The notes under the pieces are model-generated. The model was not told where the DNA came from and ran no database searches. It saw only the letters and a program-made list of their open reading frames with translations. A stretch of DNA of 35,859 nucleotides from UBA11650 sp963997925 (lineage in GTDB: Bacteria; Chloroflexota; Dehalococcoidia; Lucifugimonadales; UBA3495): the NCBI GenBank assembly GCA_963997925.1, contig CAXEOX010000020.1, positions 1-35,859 of the forward strand, written 5' to 3'. The position numbers and the translations under genes are program-made. The stretch's first letter is position 1. Every line of letters begins with the position of its first letter. Shown piece after piece: positions 1 to 10,816 of the stretch.

Positions 1-38
1 CAGACTGCTCGAGACTTGGGAGCGGAGTAAGTATTTTA

Positions 39-104
39 GCCACAGAGACACAGAGACCATGGAGAAAAATTAAAAAAACTCCGTGGTCTCTGTGTCTCTG
101 TGGC
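39..104. repeat. Near-perfect 26-bp inverted repeat (MITE/REP-like palindrome)
   Basis: The left arm (39-64) and right arm (79-104) are reverse complements at 25 of 26 positions. The single difference (T at 60 against C in the complement) still allows a G-T pair. The 14-base loop is A-rich. Each arm has an internal CAGAGACA-type repetition. The element lies directly upstream of the dehydrogenase gene, and a longer reading frame would start inside its right arm. Arms of the type CCACAGAGACACAGAG recur in many environmental bacterial genomes; that is recollection and was not searched. It could also act as a hairpin in the 5' leader of the downstream gene. Confidence 0.85.
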
Positions 105-124
105 AATCTAGTCAGGAGACAAAC

Positions 125-1030
125 ATGCCAGGTACCAAAGTAGGTTTTATCGGCCTTGGCCGTATGGGGTTGCCCATGGCATACCGGTTGCTGGCGGCCG
201 GGTTTGACCTGACGGTGCATAACCGCAGCCAGGGTAAGGTTCAGGAGATTGCCGCTGCCGGAGCAAAGGCTGCCACGTCGGTAGCCGAAGTGGTCCGGGA
301 GAGCGAGATTGTCCTGGCCTGCTTGCCTGACGTTTCGACCTCGGAGGCGATATTCCTGGGCGATGACGGTATCGCAGCCAACGCCAGGCCGGGCCAGGTT
401 CTGGTGGACCACAGCACCGTGGGTATGGCAACGTCCAAGGCCTGCGCCGCCGCCGCCGAAGATAAAGGAGCCTTCTTTCTGGATGCGCCGATCAGCGGTG
501 GCACCGAGCGGGCCGCCGACGGAACTTTGACCATCATGGCTGGAGGTCCGGCTGACGCCTACCAAAGAGCGCTGCCGTCCTTTGACACAATGGGTGCGAC
601 CGTGCGGCACATAGGACCCACCGGCACCGGAACTGTGGTGAAGTTGGTCAACCAGCTTCTGGTGGGCATCCATTCGGTCGCGGCCGCCGAGGCCATGATT
701 GTGGGAGCCAAAGCCGGAGCTGACCCGGCCTTGGTGTTTGAGGTGGTCAACTCGGGTTGGGGGCACAGCTTCATGCTGGACCGCAACGCGCCGGTGATGC
801 TGGACCGGGACTTTGATGGCGTCCGCACCCAGATCAAAGTGTTTCTCAAGGACATGGGTCTGATTCAGGACCTGACCAAGGAATTGGGAATCGATCTGCC
901 TGGAGCAAATCTTGCGTACAACTTCCTCACCCAGGCCGTGGATAAAGGCCTGGGTGACATGGATGCCGGAGCCTCGGTTAAGCTCTTGGAGGAGCAGACC
1001 GGGTGCGTGGTGGAGCGAAAGACCAAGTAG
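125..1030 (+). CDS. NAD(P)-dependent oxidoreductase, 3-hydroxyisobutyrate dehydrogenase family
   Basis: Beta-hydroxyacid dehydrogenase of 301 aa, a normal length for the family; such enzymes oxidise 3-hydroxy acids (3-hydroxyisobutyrate, tartronate semialdehyde and relatives) with NAD(P). An N-terminal Rossmann fold carries the GLGRMG loop at about residues 10-15. DHSTV lies at 95-99 and the substrate-binding DAPISGG at 120-126. The catalytic lysine is K173, with N176, in the GTGTVVKLVNQLL segment. The ATG at 125 is preferred because AGGAG (114-118) sits at proper spacing; an in-frame start at 83 would lie inside the palindromic repeat and lacks a ribosome site. It converges with the BtpA-like gene 34 bases downstream. 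The exact substrate cannot be read from sequence. A role in valine or branched-chain acid breakdown would fit the acyl-CoA mutase at the far end, but that link is inference. Confidence 0.9.
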   Translation: MPGTKVGFIGLGRMGLPMAYRLLAAGFDLTVHNRSQGKVQEIAAAGAKAATSVAEVVRESEIVLACLPDVSTSEAIFLGDDGIAANARPGQVLVDHSTVGMATSKACAAAAEDKGAFFLDAPISGGTERAADGTLTIMAGGPADAYQRALPSFDTMGATVRHIGPTGTGTVVKLVNQLLVGIHSVAAAEAMIVGAKAGADPALVFEVVNSGWGHSFMLDRNAPVMLDRDFDGVRTQIKVFLKDMGLIQDLTKELGIDLPGANLAYNFLTQAVDKGLGDMDAGASVKLLEEQTGCVVERKTK

Positions 1031-1064
1031 CTTAGAGTGATTCGTTGACCAACCCTACTGTTGG

Positions 1065-1874
1065 TTATGTCCCCAACTCGTGGATGATTTCAGCCAGCCG
1101 CTTGACCCGTTCCAGGTCGATGAGGTTGCTGACGTTACCATCCCGCTTCAAGCTTGTTCCCACGATCGCCCCGTCTGCCGTCGCGAGAATCCGGGCTGCG
1201 TTCTCCTCGTTTACCCCGCTCCCCACCAACAGGAATCCATCGGGCACCGCATGCCGCACCACGGCCACGTCAGACGCTTCTGCAGGCTGTCCGGTGACCG
1301 GGCCACTGACTATCAACCCATCGGCCAACCCACGATATGTGGTCTCCTGAGCCATCTGCCCCAGGTCCTGAGGACCGATTGGGACAGCGTGCTTGACTAA
1401 CACGTCAGCTAGAATCTTGACATCAACACCCAGGGCCTTGCGATGCCGCAATGTCTCGTAGGCTTCGCCCTGAACCATTCCTTCTTCGGCTGCCATCACT
1501 CCGTAGTGGACGTTGACCCGGATGAAATCTGCGCCGGTGGCCGCCGCAACTGCCAAAGCGGACTTGGCGTCGTTGCGCAGCATGTTCACGCCGACAGGGA
1601 GGTCCGTTCCCTGCTTGACCCGCTCCACGGCCAGTGTCATCGCCGCGACCGTGTCTGGTTCCACTTGGCCGATACGGAAGGGAACGTCACTGAAATTCTC
1701 AACGATGATTCCGTTGGCCCCGCCCTGCTCCAGAACCGAAGCCTCTTCTTGAGCTCGGTTCAACACCCAGGCCATGTCTCCGCCCCAACCGGGTGAGCCG
1801 GGTAGGGGCGGAAGATGCACTACGCCGATCAGGACTTTTATAATATTCGAATTGTTGAACAGGCCGTGGGCCAT
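1065..1874 (-). CDS. BtpA/SgcQ family TIM-barrel protein
   Basis: 269-aa protein of the BtpA/SgcQ family. The hallmark N-terminus is IGVVHLPPLPGSP at about residues 16-28, followed by GGANGIIVENFSDVPF, VGVNMLRND and the C-terminal VGSGVNEENAARIL and GAIVGTSLKRDG segments, which resemble phosphate-binding loops of TIM barrels. BtpA in cyanobacteria is linked to photosystem I stability; in non-photosynthetic bacteria the family is enzymatically uncharacterised and may act on sugar or nucleoside phosphates. The start is supported by AGGAGGT at about 1881-1887 on this strand. The gene diverges from uvrA across about 160 bases. No partner genes such as sugar transporters or kinases flank it, so the substrate is open. 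Confidence 0.85.
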   Translation of the reverse strand: MAHGLFNNSNIIKVLIGVVHLPPLPGSPGWGGDMAWVLNRAQEEASVLEQGGANGIIVENFSDVPFRIGQVEPDTVAAMTLAVERVKQGTDLPVGVNMLRNDAKSALAVAAATGADFIRVNVHYGVMAAEEGMVQGEAYETLRHRKALGVDVKILADVLVKHAVPIGPQDLGQMAQETTYRGLADGLIVSGPVTGQPAEASDVAVVRHAVPDGFLLVGSGVNEENAARILATADGAIVGTSLKRDGNVSNLIDLERVKRLAEIIHELGT

Positions 1875-2037
1875 CTCTCGTTACCTCCTATTCCGATTGC
1901 AGCTTCTATAATCGTTAATCGTTACAGTATAAGGCGATACAAACCTGACGAACCAGGCATTACGACTTAACATAGTGTTGTCGGAGACCTTGGAGTGCTA
2001 AAATATCCGCGATTGAATATGTGACAGGTGTGGTGTG

Positions 2038-4953
<2,916 letters not shown>

Positions 4954-4997
4954 AAGGAATTCGCTTAAGCTCGGCAGATTCTATAGTGCCCCGAGTT

Positions 4998-5026
4998 TTG
5001 TCACCCGCATTCCGGTTTGGTAGAAT
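4998..5026 (+). promoter_or_regulatory. Sigma70-type promoter for the MBL hydrolase gene
   Basis: TTGTCA (4998-5003), a 17-base spacer and TAGAAT (5021-5026). It lies about 50 bases before the start codon at 5075, in the gap after uvrA. This suggests the hydrolase is not only read through from uvrA. Confidence 0.6.
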
Positions 5027-5074
5027 GGCTAACGTCTACCCAATTATCTAATCGTTATCCATGCGAGGAGAAAC

Positions 5075-5710
5075 ATGCCGCTCCATTACGATGCCGAAGT
5101 AAAAATCACCAAGATTAACATGGGCCCTTACAACAACAATGGCTACATCGTGATTTGCCCCGATACCAACGAAGGTATCATCATCGATACCCCCGCTGAG
5201 CCGGAGAAGTTGCTGGGAGCGATCGGCGATGTTCAGATCAAGAGTATCCTGATTACCCACAAGCATCAGGACCACCTTCTCGGTTTCGATGAAATCACCG
5301 GGGCCGTGCAGGTTCCCGTTGGTATCGGCACCGACGACGCAGACGGTCTGCCTAGGCCTCCCCAGATCGACCTGAAAGACGGCATGGTGATAAAGTTCGG
5401 CAACCAGGAAATGACGGTGCTGGACACCCCAGGACACACTGAAGGCGCGACCTGCTTCCTGATTGGCAAGCACCTATTCTCAGGAGATACCCTCTTCCCA
5501 GGCGGGCCCGGAAAAACCCGCAGCCCTGAGGCGTTTCAGCAGGTGGTCGATAGCATAACCAAGAAACTTCTGGTATTGCCCGACGACACCGCCGTTTATC
5601 CCGGCCATGGCGACGACACCACGATCGGCAAGGCCCGTGAAGAGTACCAGGGGTTTGCGTCCAAGCCCCACAGCCCCGATCTGTTCGGCGAGGTTACCTG
5701 GAACAGCTAA
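5075..5710 (+). CDS. Metallo-beta-lactamase-fold hydrolase (glyoxalase II-like)
   Basis: Metal-dependent hydrolase of 211 aa. The HxHxDH motif is complete (H62, H64, D66, H67), followed by H121 in TPGHTEGA, D138 in FSGDTLF and H178 in YPGHGDDT. This is the full two-metal ligand set of glyoxalase II-like enzymes. Such proteins cleave thioesters (S-lactoylglutathione or other acyl-thiols) or related substrates; this one lacks the extra C-terminal substrate domain of true glyoxalase II, so its substrate is unknown. No signal peptide is seen, so it is probably cytoplasmic. GAGGAG at 5065-5070 supports the start. It has its own promoter and is followed by a hairpin terminator, so it seems to form its own transcription unit. 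Confidence 0.9.
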   Translation: MPLHYDAEVKITKINMGPYNNNGYIVICPDTNEGIIIDTPAEPEKLLGAIGDVQIKSILITHKHQDHLLGFDEITGAVQVPVGIGTDDADGLPRPPQIDLKDGMVIKFGNQEMTVLDTPGHTEGATCFLIGKHLFSGDTLFPGGPGKTRSPEAFQQVVDSITKKLLVLPDDTAVYPGHGDDTTIGKAREEYQGFASKPHSPDLFGEVTWNS

Positions 5711-5752
5711 CCATCGTGGCCGCGGGATAATTTCTCCCCAGGAATCGCAATG

Positions 5753-5777
5753 TCAGGGGGCGTTATTCGCCCCCTGA
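5753..5777 (+). terminator. Hairpin terminator after the MBL hydrolase
   Basis: A 10-bp perfect GC-rich stem (5753-5762 with 5768-5777) and a 5-base loop TTATT, followed by TTTCGTTCGT. The T tract is imperfect. The location between two same-strand genes, 43 bases after the stop codon, fits a terminator. Confidence 0.65.
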
Positions 5778-5832
5778 TTTCGTTCGTCAGTCCCGGTTTT
5801 TGTCCTCCGGCATCTAGATCCATGAGGTAAAC

Positions 5833-7095
5833 ATGTACCAACGTTCCGTCTTGGATAACCAACTTCGAGTATTCACCTCTTCCATGCCTCACACCAGGTC
5901 GGTGTCGATAACCCTGTGCGTCGGCGCAGGTTCTAGATACGAAACTCCTGAACTTGCCGGTGTGTCCCATTTTATCGAGCACCTTCCCTTCAAGGGCACT
6001 AAAAGCTGGCCCACGGCTCAAGCGGTTAGCGAAGCCATCGAGGGTGTGGGCGGGATAATGAACGCCAGTACCGATCGTGAAATGACGGTTTTCTGGTGCA
6101 AGGTAGCCAGGATCCATTTCCGGAAGGCGCTGTCGGTGATGTTGGATATGATTCTCAACCCGATCTTGGACCGGGAAGAGGTGGAGAAAGAGCGGGAGAT
6201 AATCCAAGAAGAGCTGCGGATGACCTACGACCATCCCACCTACATGGTGGACCTCCTCATCGACGAGGCCCTGTGGCCGGACCAGGCCATGGGCCGGGAT
6301 GTGGGCGGGACCCCGGAGACGGTGGAAAAGATATCCCAGGAAAGCATCCGAGAGTACATGGACCAGCAATATAATCCGGCCAACACGGTCCTGGCGATAG
6401 CCGGAGACATCACCCACGACGAAGTATTGGAGATGGTGGGCGAGGCTACTCACCAGTGGAAGCCCCAGGAATCGCTGGATTGGGAGCCGGTGGTCAATAG
6501 CCCCTATGAGCCAGGGGTTCGAATGGACTGGCGCCGTAGCGACCAGACCCACATCTGCCTTGCGTTGCCGGGATTGTCCTTGAACGACCCGGACCGGTAT
6601 AACCTGACGATCCTGAACGTGATATTGGGTGACGGCATGAGCAGCAGGCTCTTCCAAAGCCTGCGTGAAGTCCAGGGATTAGCTTACGATGTAAGCAGTT
6701 CCAACAGCCACTTCCGGGACTGCGGGGCGCTTACTGTGTACTGCGGAGTAGAGCCTAAGAAGAGCCAGCTAGCGATACAGGGGATAATCCACGAGATCAA
6801 AGGGATGCATCAAGAGGTCCCCGAATCGGAGATTACCAAGGCCAGGGAATACACCAAGGGCCGCTTGTTGCTGCGGATGGAAGACACTCGCGCGGTTTCT
6901 GGGTGGCTGGCCAGTCAGGAGCTACTCCAAGGCGAAGTCGCTACGCCGGATGAAGTTGTCCAAAGGATCGATGAGGTCACCCCTGATGACGTCGCCAGGG
7001 TTGCGGAGCGTCTTCTCCAGCCGGAGGAACTGCGCTTGGCAGTCGTGGGACCCCATCGTAGCGAGGCCCGATTCCTGAAGTTGCTCCACTTTTAG
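5833..7095 (+). CDS. M16 family zinc metallopeptidase (pitrilysin/processing-peptidase type)
   Basis: 420-aa zinc peptidase of the M16B type. The inverted zinc motif HxxEH is present as H46-F-I-E49-H50, with the distal acidic ligand in the IIQEELRM segment (E126 or E127). The C-terminal half is the usual second M16 domain, with DQTHICLALPGLSL and a glycine-rich segment near GDGMSSRLFQSLRE. The length matches single-chain bacterial M16B enzymes such as Bacillus YmxG/MlpA, which act as homodimers on peptides. No signal peptide is visible. GAGGT at 5824-5828 supports the start. In many bacteria this gene sits by pnp or dut; here neither is present. Confidence 0.92.
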   Translation: MYQRSVLDNQLRVFTSSMPHTRSVSITLCVGAGSRYETPELAGVSHFIEHLPFKGTKSWPTAQAVSEAIEGVGGIMNASTDREMTVFWCKVARIHFRKALSVMLDMILNPILDREEVEKEREIIQEELRMTYDHPTYMVDLLIDEALWPDQAMGRDVGGTPETVEKISQESIREYMDQQYNPANTVLAIAGDITHDEVLEMVGEATHQWKPQESLDWEPVVNSPYEPGVRMDWRRSDQTHICLALPGLSLNDPDRYNLTILNVILGDGMSSRLFQSLREVQGLAYDVSSSNSHFRDCGALTVYCGVEPKKSQLAIQGIIHEIKGMHQEVPESEITKAREYTKGRLLLRMEDTRAVSGWLASQELLQGEVATPDEVVQRIDEVTPDDVARVAERLLQPEELRLAVVGPHRSEARFLKLLHF

Positions 7096-7167
7096 ACCCA
7101 GGCTTACCGATACCAACGGCCCCGTACTAATGGTACCGCCGGATATTTCTCGAACCACGGAGGAAAG

Positions 7168-8243
7168 ATGGACCCGACTAAGTCGATCCACGTCGACAAC
7201 CTGGAAGAGGCTCACGAGGAGATGTACCGGTTGGGATGGACCGATGGTCTGCCCGTCATCCCGCCGACCGCCAAACTCGTTAACGCCGCCTTGGACTTCT
7301 TGGGGGAGACCCTCAAGAAGTGATTGGCGAGGTCCCGCCGATGAACCGCATAGCCACCGTGGAAAAGGTCGTGGTGAACTCGGTCATGGCCGGTTGCCTG
7401 CCTGAATACATCCCGGTGGTCATCGCCTCGATAGAGGCGATGTTGCATAACGAGTTCAACCTCAACGGCATTCAGGCCACAACCAATTGCATCAGCCCGT
7501 TGGCAATCGTCAGCGGGCCGGTTGTTGAGCAGTTGGGATTCAACGCCGGCGACAACGTGTTCGGGGGCGGCTCCAGGGCCAACGCCGCCGTCGGCAGAGC
7601 CATCCGCCTCGTTCTGTGGAACATCGGGGGTGGATACGCTGGAGAGATCGACCGGGCCACCTTCGGCCATCCCGGCAAATATACCTTCTGCATCGCTGAG
7701 AACAGCCAGGACAGCCCGTGGGGGCCCTTGCACGAAGATATGGGCCTGCCTGCCGATTCATCCGGAGTAACGGTCTTCGCCTGCGAATCACCGCATCATA
7801 TCGCTACCGGCTCCGGCTACATCCTCAGCGCCACCGATATTCTGTCGGTGATTGCTAATAGCATCGCCACCGCCGGTAGCGCCGCTATGAACGGCGGCGG
7901 ACAGGTTCTGCTGGTCACTGGCCCGATGACCGCCCAGAAACTGGCGAACGATGGCTACGACAAGCAGCAGATACGAGAAGAGCTGCACCAACTGGCCCGC
8001 AAGCCGGTTAGTCTGATGAAGTCCAATAAGTTCTTGAACCCGGAGCACCCCTTCCACTGGGCTAATTTCATAGACCAGAACGACGACGATGCCATGATAC
8101 CGGCATTGCGGACGCCGGAAGATCTACTGGTGATGGTAGCCGGAGGTTGGGGCTCAGGGTCAGGATTCAACGGGGTCTGTCACGGTTGGATGCAGGCCGG
8201 AGGACTGGCCCAAACCCGGTCGATCGAATTGGTTTCCTCATAG
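7168..8243 (+). CDS. Conserved uncharacterised partner of the UGSC selenoprotein (frameshifted)
   Basis: Two overlapping frames form one protein. The first, from ATG 7168 (GGAGG at 7159-7163), has the motif LGWTDGLPVIPPT and meets TGA at 7321. The second continues with GDPQEVIGEVPPMNR when read one base back, which restores an uninterrupted protein. The shift maps to the G5 run at 7302-7306: one more G would give a single 358-aa protein. This may be a sequencing or assembly slip, a mutation, or a -1 slip of tRNA-Gly on the G run. Other conserved-looking parts are VMAGCLPEY, NRANAAVGRA-like and PGKYTFCIAEN segments. I recognise this as a conserved unnamed environmental protein but know no activity for it. 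It is followed 19 bases later by the UGSC gene, so both are probably cotranscribed. Confidence 0.75.
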
Positions 8244-8262
8244 GGTTGGATAGGAGTGAAAG

Positions 8263-8793
8263 ATGCCACAGATAGAACTCTATAGTCCTGTTGGAGAGGA
8301 AGCCCCCCGCGCTACGGGGATCGCTCCCTTCCCCGAACTTGGCGGAAGCAAGATAGCCTTCTTATTCAACGGCCACGTGTCGGTACTCCCTTTCTGGAAA
8401 AACCTGGAAGAGGAGATAAAAACTCGCTTCGAACCATCTGACACAATCACCGTCATCAAGCCCAACACCTTCTCTCCTGCTGGGTCTTCCACCATCGAGG
8501 ACTTGTCGGATGTGGACCTGGCCTTGGTGGGTGTTTCCGCTTGAGGCTCGTGCACTTCCGGCTCCGTGCGAGACGGTATTAACCTGGAGAACAAGGGAGT
8601 CCCGGCCGTGGTCATTTCCCACAACGTTTTCGGGAAAGCCGCCCAGGCCCAGTCGGTCGCCCTGGGTCTGCCAGAATTGCGGGTCATCATATATGACCAG
8701 CCGAAGGGGAAACCCGACGATGTAGAAGGAGCCCTGTTTGCGAAGCAGGTAGTAGACCAGCTTGAAGTGATGGTGCAGGAATCTGACCTATAA
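8263..8793 (+). CDS. UGSC family selenoprotein (in-frame UGA = selenocysteine 94)
   Basis: 176-aa protein read through the TGA at 8542-8544. The codons around it spell V-S-A-U-G-S-C-T-S-G-S-V-R-D-G, exactly the UGSC motif after which this seleno/cysteine protein family is named. U94 and C97 form a UxxC redox motif, like the CxxC of thiol oxidoreductases. The frame continues without break for 83 codons to TAA at 8793. The second half (GVPAVVISHNVFGKAA, LPELRVIIYDQPKG) has no start with a ribosome site of its own. AGGAG at about 8251-8255 precedes the ATG. A bSECIS-like hairpin starts just behind the UGA. The function is not established; a redox role on small molecules is inference. An automatic gene call would probably split or truncate this gene. 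The selenocysteine genes (selA, selB, selC, selD) are not in the window. Confidence 0.88.
8542..8572 (+). promoter_or_regulatory. UGA Sec codon with candidate bacterial SECIS hairpin
   Basis: Directly after the UGA (8542-8544) lies a stem: CTC (8547-8549) pairs with GAG (8570-8572), a GT bulge follows, and GCAC (8552-8555) pairs with GTGC (8566-8569). The apical loop is TTCCGGCTCC, with G8560/G8561 about 16 bases after the UGA. This fits the bacterial SECIS plan, in which a short stem-loop inside the coding region shows a loop G to SelB at that distance. Folding was done by eye. Confidence 0.6.
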
Positions 8794-8919
8794 AAGCCGT
8801 GTCGAAATGATTTCTCTGTAGGCAAATGTCGAGATCGAATTAATATTTTGACCCATTCTTGCGGGTCGTTAAACGGTTCGGTCGTTCCGGAATTAATCTT
8901 GCCGAGGCGCGGAATTCCC

Positions 8920-9630
8920 TTGGAAACACCAGAGCCGGTAATCGTCCATCATCTATTCCGCCCACTTCTGGCGGAACTCCTCAATGTCCTGCGTTCTCTT
9001 TCTGAGGCCCAATGGGCTGCTCCAACCCCCTGCCCGGCCTGGTCGGTCCATCAATTGGCTCTGCATCTGTTGGACGTCGATGTGGGACAACTCTCTAGGG
9101 AAAGAGACGGACACCGTGCATCAATGATCGAAGCAACTGGGTGGGACGACTTGGTTTCCGCTCTGAACCGGAAAAATGAAGCATGGGTTAACTCGGCCGG
9201 AGGAATCAGTCCTCGGCTCACTAGCGAATTGCTTGAGATTACAGGCGAAGAAGTTGCTTCGCATCTTTCATCGTTGGATCCATATTCCGACGGACCTGAA
9301 GTGAGTTGGGCAGGCCCGGCATCAACTCCGATGTGGCTACATATCGCAAGAGAATACACTGAGCGTTGGCACCATCAACAGCAAATCAGGCAGGCTACCG
9401 GAACAAAACTGCTTACCGGCAAAGAGATGTTTGCTCCGGTTTTGGCGACATTCGCTCGGGCTTTCCCACGCACCTACGAAGGGGTATCGGCCAGTGATGG
9501 CTGCACCGTGAAGGTGGCTATTCTGGGTGATGCAGGAACTAGCTGGCTACTTGTCTTCCATGACAGTGCTTGGACGCTCTACCAAGATGACATCCTCTGT
9601 AGTCCTAACTCAGAGATAACAATCGACTAG
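8920..9630 (+). CDS. MDMPI_N/DinB-like protein (maleylpyruvate isomerase N-terminal family)
   Basis: About 236 aa. An early segment with PTPCPAWSVHQLALHLLDVD and a later EYTERWHHQQQIRQATG are characteristic of the mycothiol-dependent maleylpyruvate isomerase N-terminal fold, a DinB-like four-helix bundle. Histidines in HQLALHLLD and ERWHHQQ could bind a metal. Members are thiol-dependent isomerases or transferases, and many are uncharacterised. There is no ATG at the N-terminus. The frame opens at TTG 8848, but TTG 8920 fits the family's usual length better and has a GAGG at 8904-8907. The 126 bases after the selenoprotein stop hold no clear signal. It may be in the selenoprotein operon, which would fit a thiol-redox theme, but this is unproven. 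Confidence 0.75.
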   Translation: METPEPVIVHHLFRPLLAELLNVLRSLSEAQWAAPTPCPAWSVHQLALHLLDVDVGQLSRERDGHRASMIEATGWDDLVSALNRKNEAWVNSAGGISPRLTSELLEITGEEVASHLSSLDPYSDGPEVSWAGPASTPMWLHIAREYTERWHHQQQIRQATGTKLLTGKEMFAPVLATFARAFPRTYEGVSASDGCTVKVAILGDAGTSWLLVFHDSAWTLYQDDILCSPNSEITID

Positions 9631-9827
9631 GAATATGCCTGGAGATTGTTCACCAAGAGCATCACGACATCGGAAGTCCTCCCCAGGATCACGTTCTCAG
9701 GGAATACGGAGTTGGCAGCTAAAGTCTTGGACACGGTTGCGGTGATAGCATGAACTTGGGATATAGGCTCTGACGAATGTTTCCAGGAATTTGGTTTGGA
9801 CTGGTCAAGGAATTATAAGGAGATTCC

Positions 9828-10628
9828 CTACTGGGCCGCCGAGTCAAACTCGGCCTCAACGGAGTTGTTCAGCACACCGATACCGGGAATCTCAACCTCT
9901 ACTTTGTCCCCCGGTTTCATGGCCCTGGTTACACCGGTGGTGCCTGAAAAGACCAAGTCTCCGGGATGCAGGGTTACCTGCTGGCTGATATAGCTGACAA
10001 TCTCGGAAAACGTGAACAGCATGTCTTTGGTGTAGGCTCGCTGCACCTCTTCACCGTTGAGACGGACCAGAATCTCCAGGTTCTGAGGATCGATATCCGT
10101 CTCGATCCAAGGCCCCACGGGAGCGAAGGTGTCCGAGCCCTTGGCCCGCCAGAAAGTCGTGTCATTTTTCTGCCAGGTCCGCTCGCTGACGTCGTTGCCG
10201 CAGGTATAGCCCAGGATGTACTTCTTGGCATCAGCGGGGCTGACCCGGCGGCAGGTTCTGCCGATAACCGCTACGGCTTCGCCCTCGTAGTGCACGTCGC
10301 CGCCGGAGTCCTTGGGGATGATGATTGGGTCATCAGGTCCGGTGAGAGAGTTGCGGCTCTTGTGCCATGGCTCAGGGTGTTGCGGTAATTCGTCTCCGCC
10401 TTCGCCCAGAACCGAGGCGGCGAACTCCAGATGTTCGGCGAAATTTAATCCCGGACCCCACATCTCCATCGGTTCGGTGGGCGCCAAGATGTTTACTTCT
10501 GATAGAGGATACCGGGTGTCGGTCAATCTGAAGCGAGTGTAGATGCTTCCGCGAATCTCGACAATCTCATCTTCCATCACCACACCGAAAGCCACTCGCC
10601 TGGCGGTCCGGAATCGAGCGATTTTCAT
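9828..10628 (-). CDS. Fumarylacetoacetate hydrolase (FAH) family protein
   Basis: 266-aa FAH-fold enzyme. The metal ligands are visible as E115 and E117 in YEGEAVAVIG and D146 in CGNDVSERTWQ. KGSDTFAPVGPWI and the C-terminal HPGDLVFSGTTGV follow, as in the family. These Mg/Mn-dependent enzymes cleave C-C bonds or decarboxylate or hydrate keto-acids from aromatic or sugar catabolism (fumarylpyruvate, acylpyruvate, 2,4-diketo acids). The N-terminal domain (residues 1-55) is the short type found in bacterial FAHD1-like proteins. It diverges from the LLM oxidoreductase, with two back-to-back promoters between them. MDMPI and FAH proteins often work together in gentisate degradation (maleylpyruvate to fumarylpyruvate to products), so the neighbour at 8920 is suggestive, but gentisate dioxygenase is absent here. 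Confidence 0.9.
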   Translation of the reverse strand: MKIARFRTARRVAFGVVMEDEIVEIRGSIYTRFRLTDTRYPLSEVNILAPTEPMEMWGPGLNFAEHLEFAASVLGEGGDELPQHPEPWHKSRNSLTGPDDPIIIPKDSGGDVHYEGEAVAVIGRTCRRVSPADAKKYILGYTCGNDVSERTWQKNDTTFWRAKGSDTFAPVGPWIETDIDPQNLEILVRLNGEEVQRAYTKDMLFTFSEIVSYISQQVTLHPGDLVFSGTTGVTRAMKPGDKVEVEIPGIGVLNNSVEAEFDSAAQ

Positions 10629-10673
10629 GCTCGCCGCGCCCCCTTTTTTCGTTGGATGGGAGACTCGGTGGCG

Positions 10674-10702
10674 ATTGTAACCGTTCGCTTGCCCTGTCGC
10701 AA
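10674..10702 (-). promoter_or_regulatory. Sigma70-type promoter for the FAH-family gene
   Basis: On the minus strand TTGCGA (10697-10702), a 17-base spacer and TACAAT (10674-10679). It sits about 45 bases before the start codon at 10628. Confidence 0.6.
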
Positions 10703-10716
10703 GAGTATTTTGCAGG

Positions 10717-10746
10717 TTGTTGGTGGGGTAATCTCTAGATTAAAAT
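10717..10746 (+). promoter_or_regulatory. Candidate promoter for the LLM oxidoreductase gene
   Basis: TTGTTG (10717-10722), an 18-base spacer and TAAAAT (10741-10746), about 70 bases before the GTG start. Its -35 box is only 14 bases from the -35 of the divergent FAH promoter, so the two may share a regulator. Confidence 0.45.
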
Positions 10747-10816
10747 CAACGAGTCGGCTGTTTGATCAAGAATCGCCCCGGCAGAATCGGCATACGCCGC
10801 ATCAAGGTGAAACGCA

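Noticed and set aside
5707..6657. 316-aa minus-strand frame across the M16 peptidase
   Set aside because: Shadow frame; composition is His/Gln/Arg-rich as expected of antisense reading, with no recognisable domain.
7321..7323. TGA as a second selenocysteine codon in the partner gene
   Set aside because: The frame after it ends at another TGA a few codons later and does not resemble the family, whereas a one-base shift in the upstream G run restores a full protein.
8566..8793. Second half of the UGSC gene as a separate protein from GTG 8566
   Set aside because: It has no ribosome site, and the GTG lies in the right arm of the SECIS-like hairpin; reading through the UGA explains it better.
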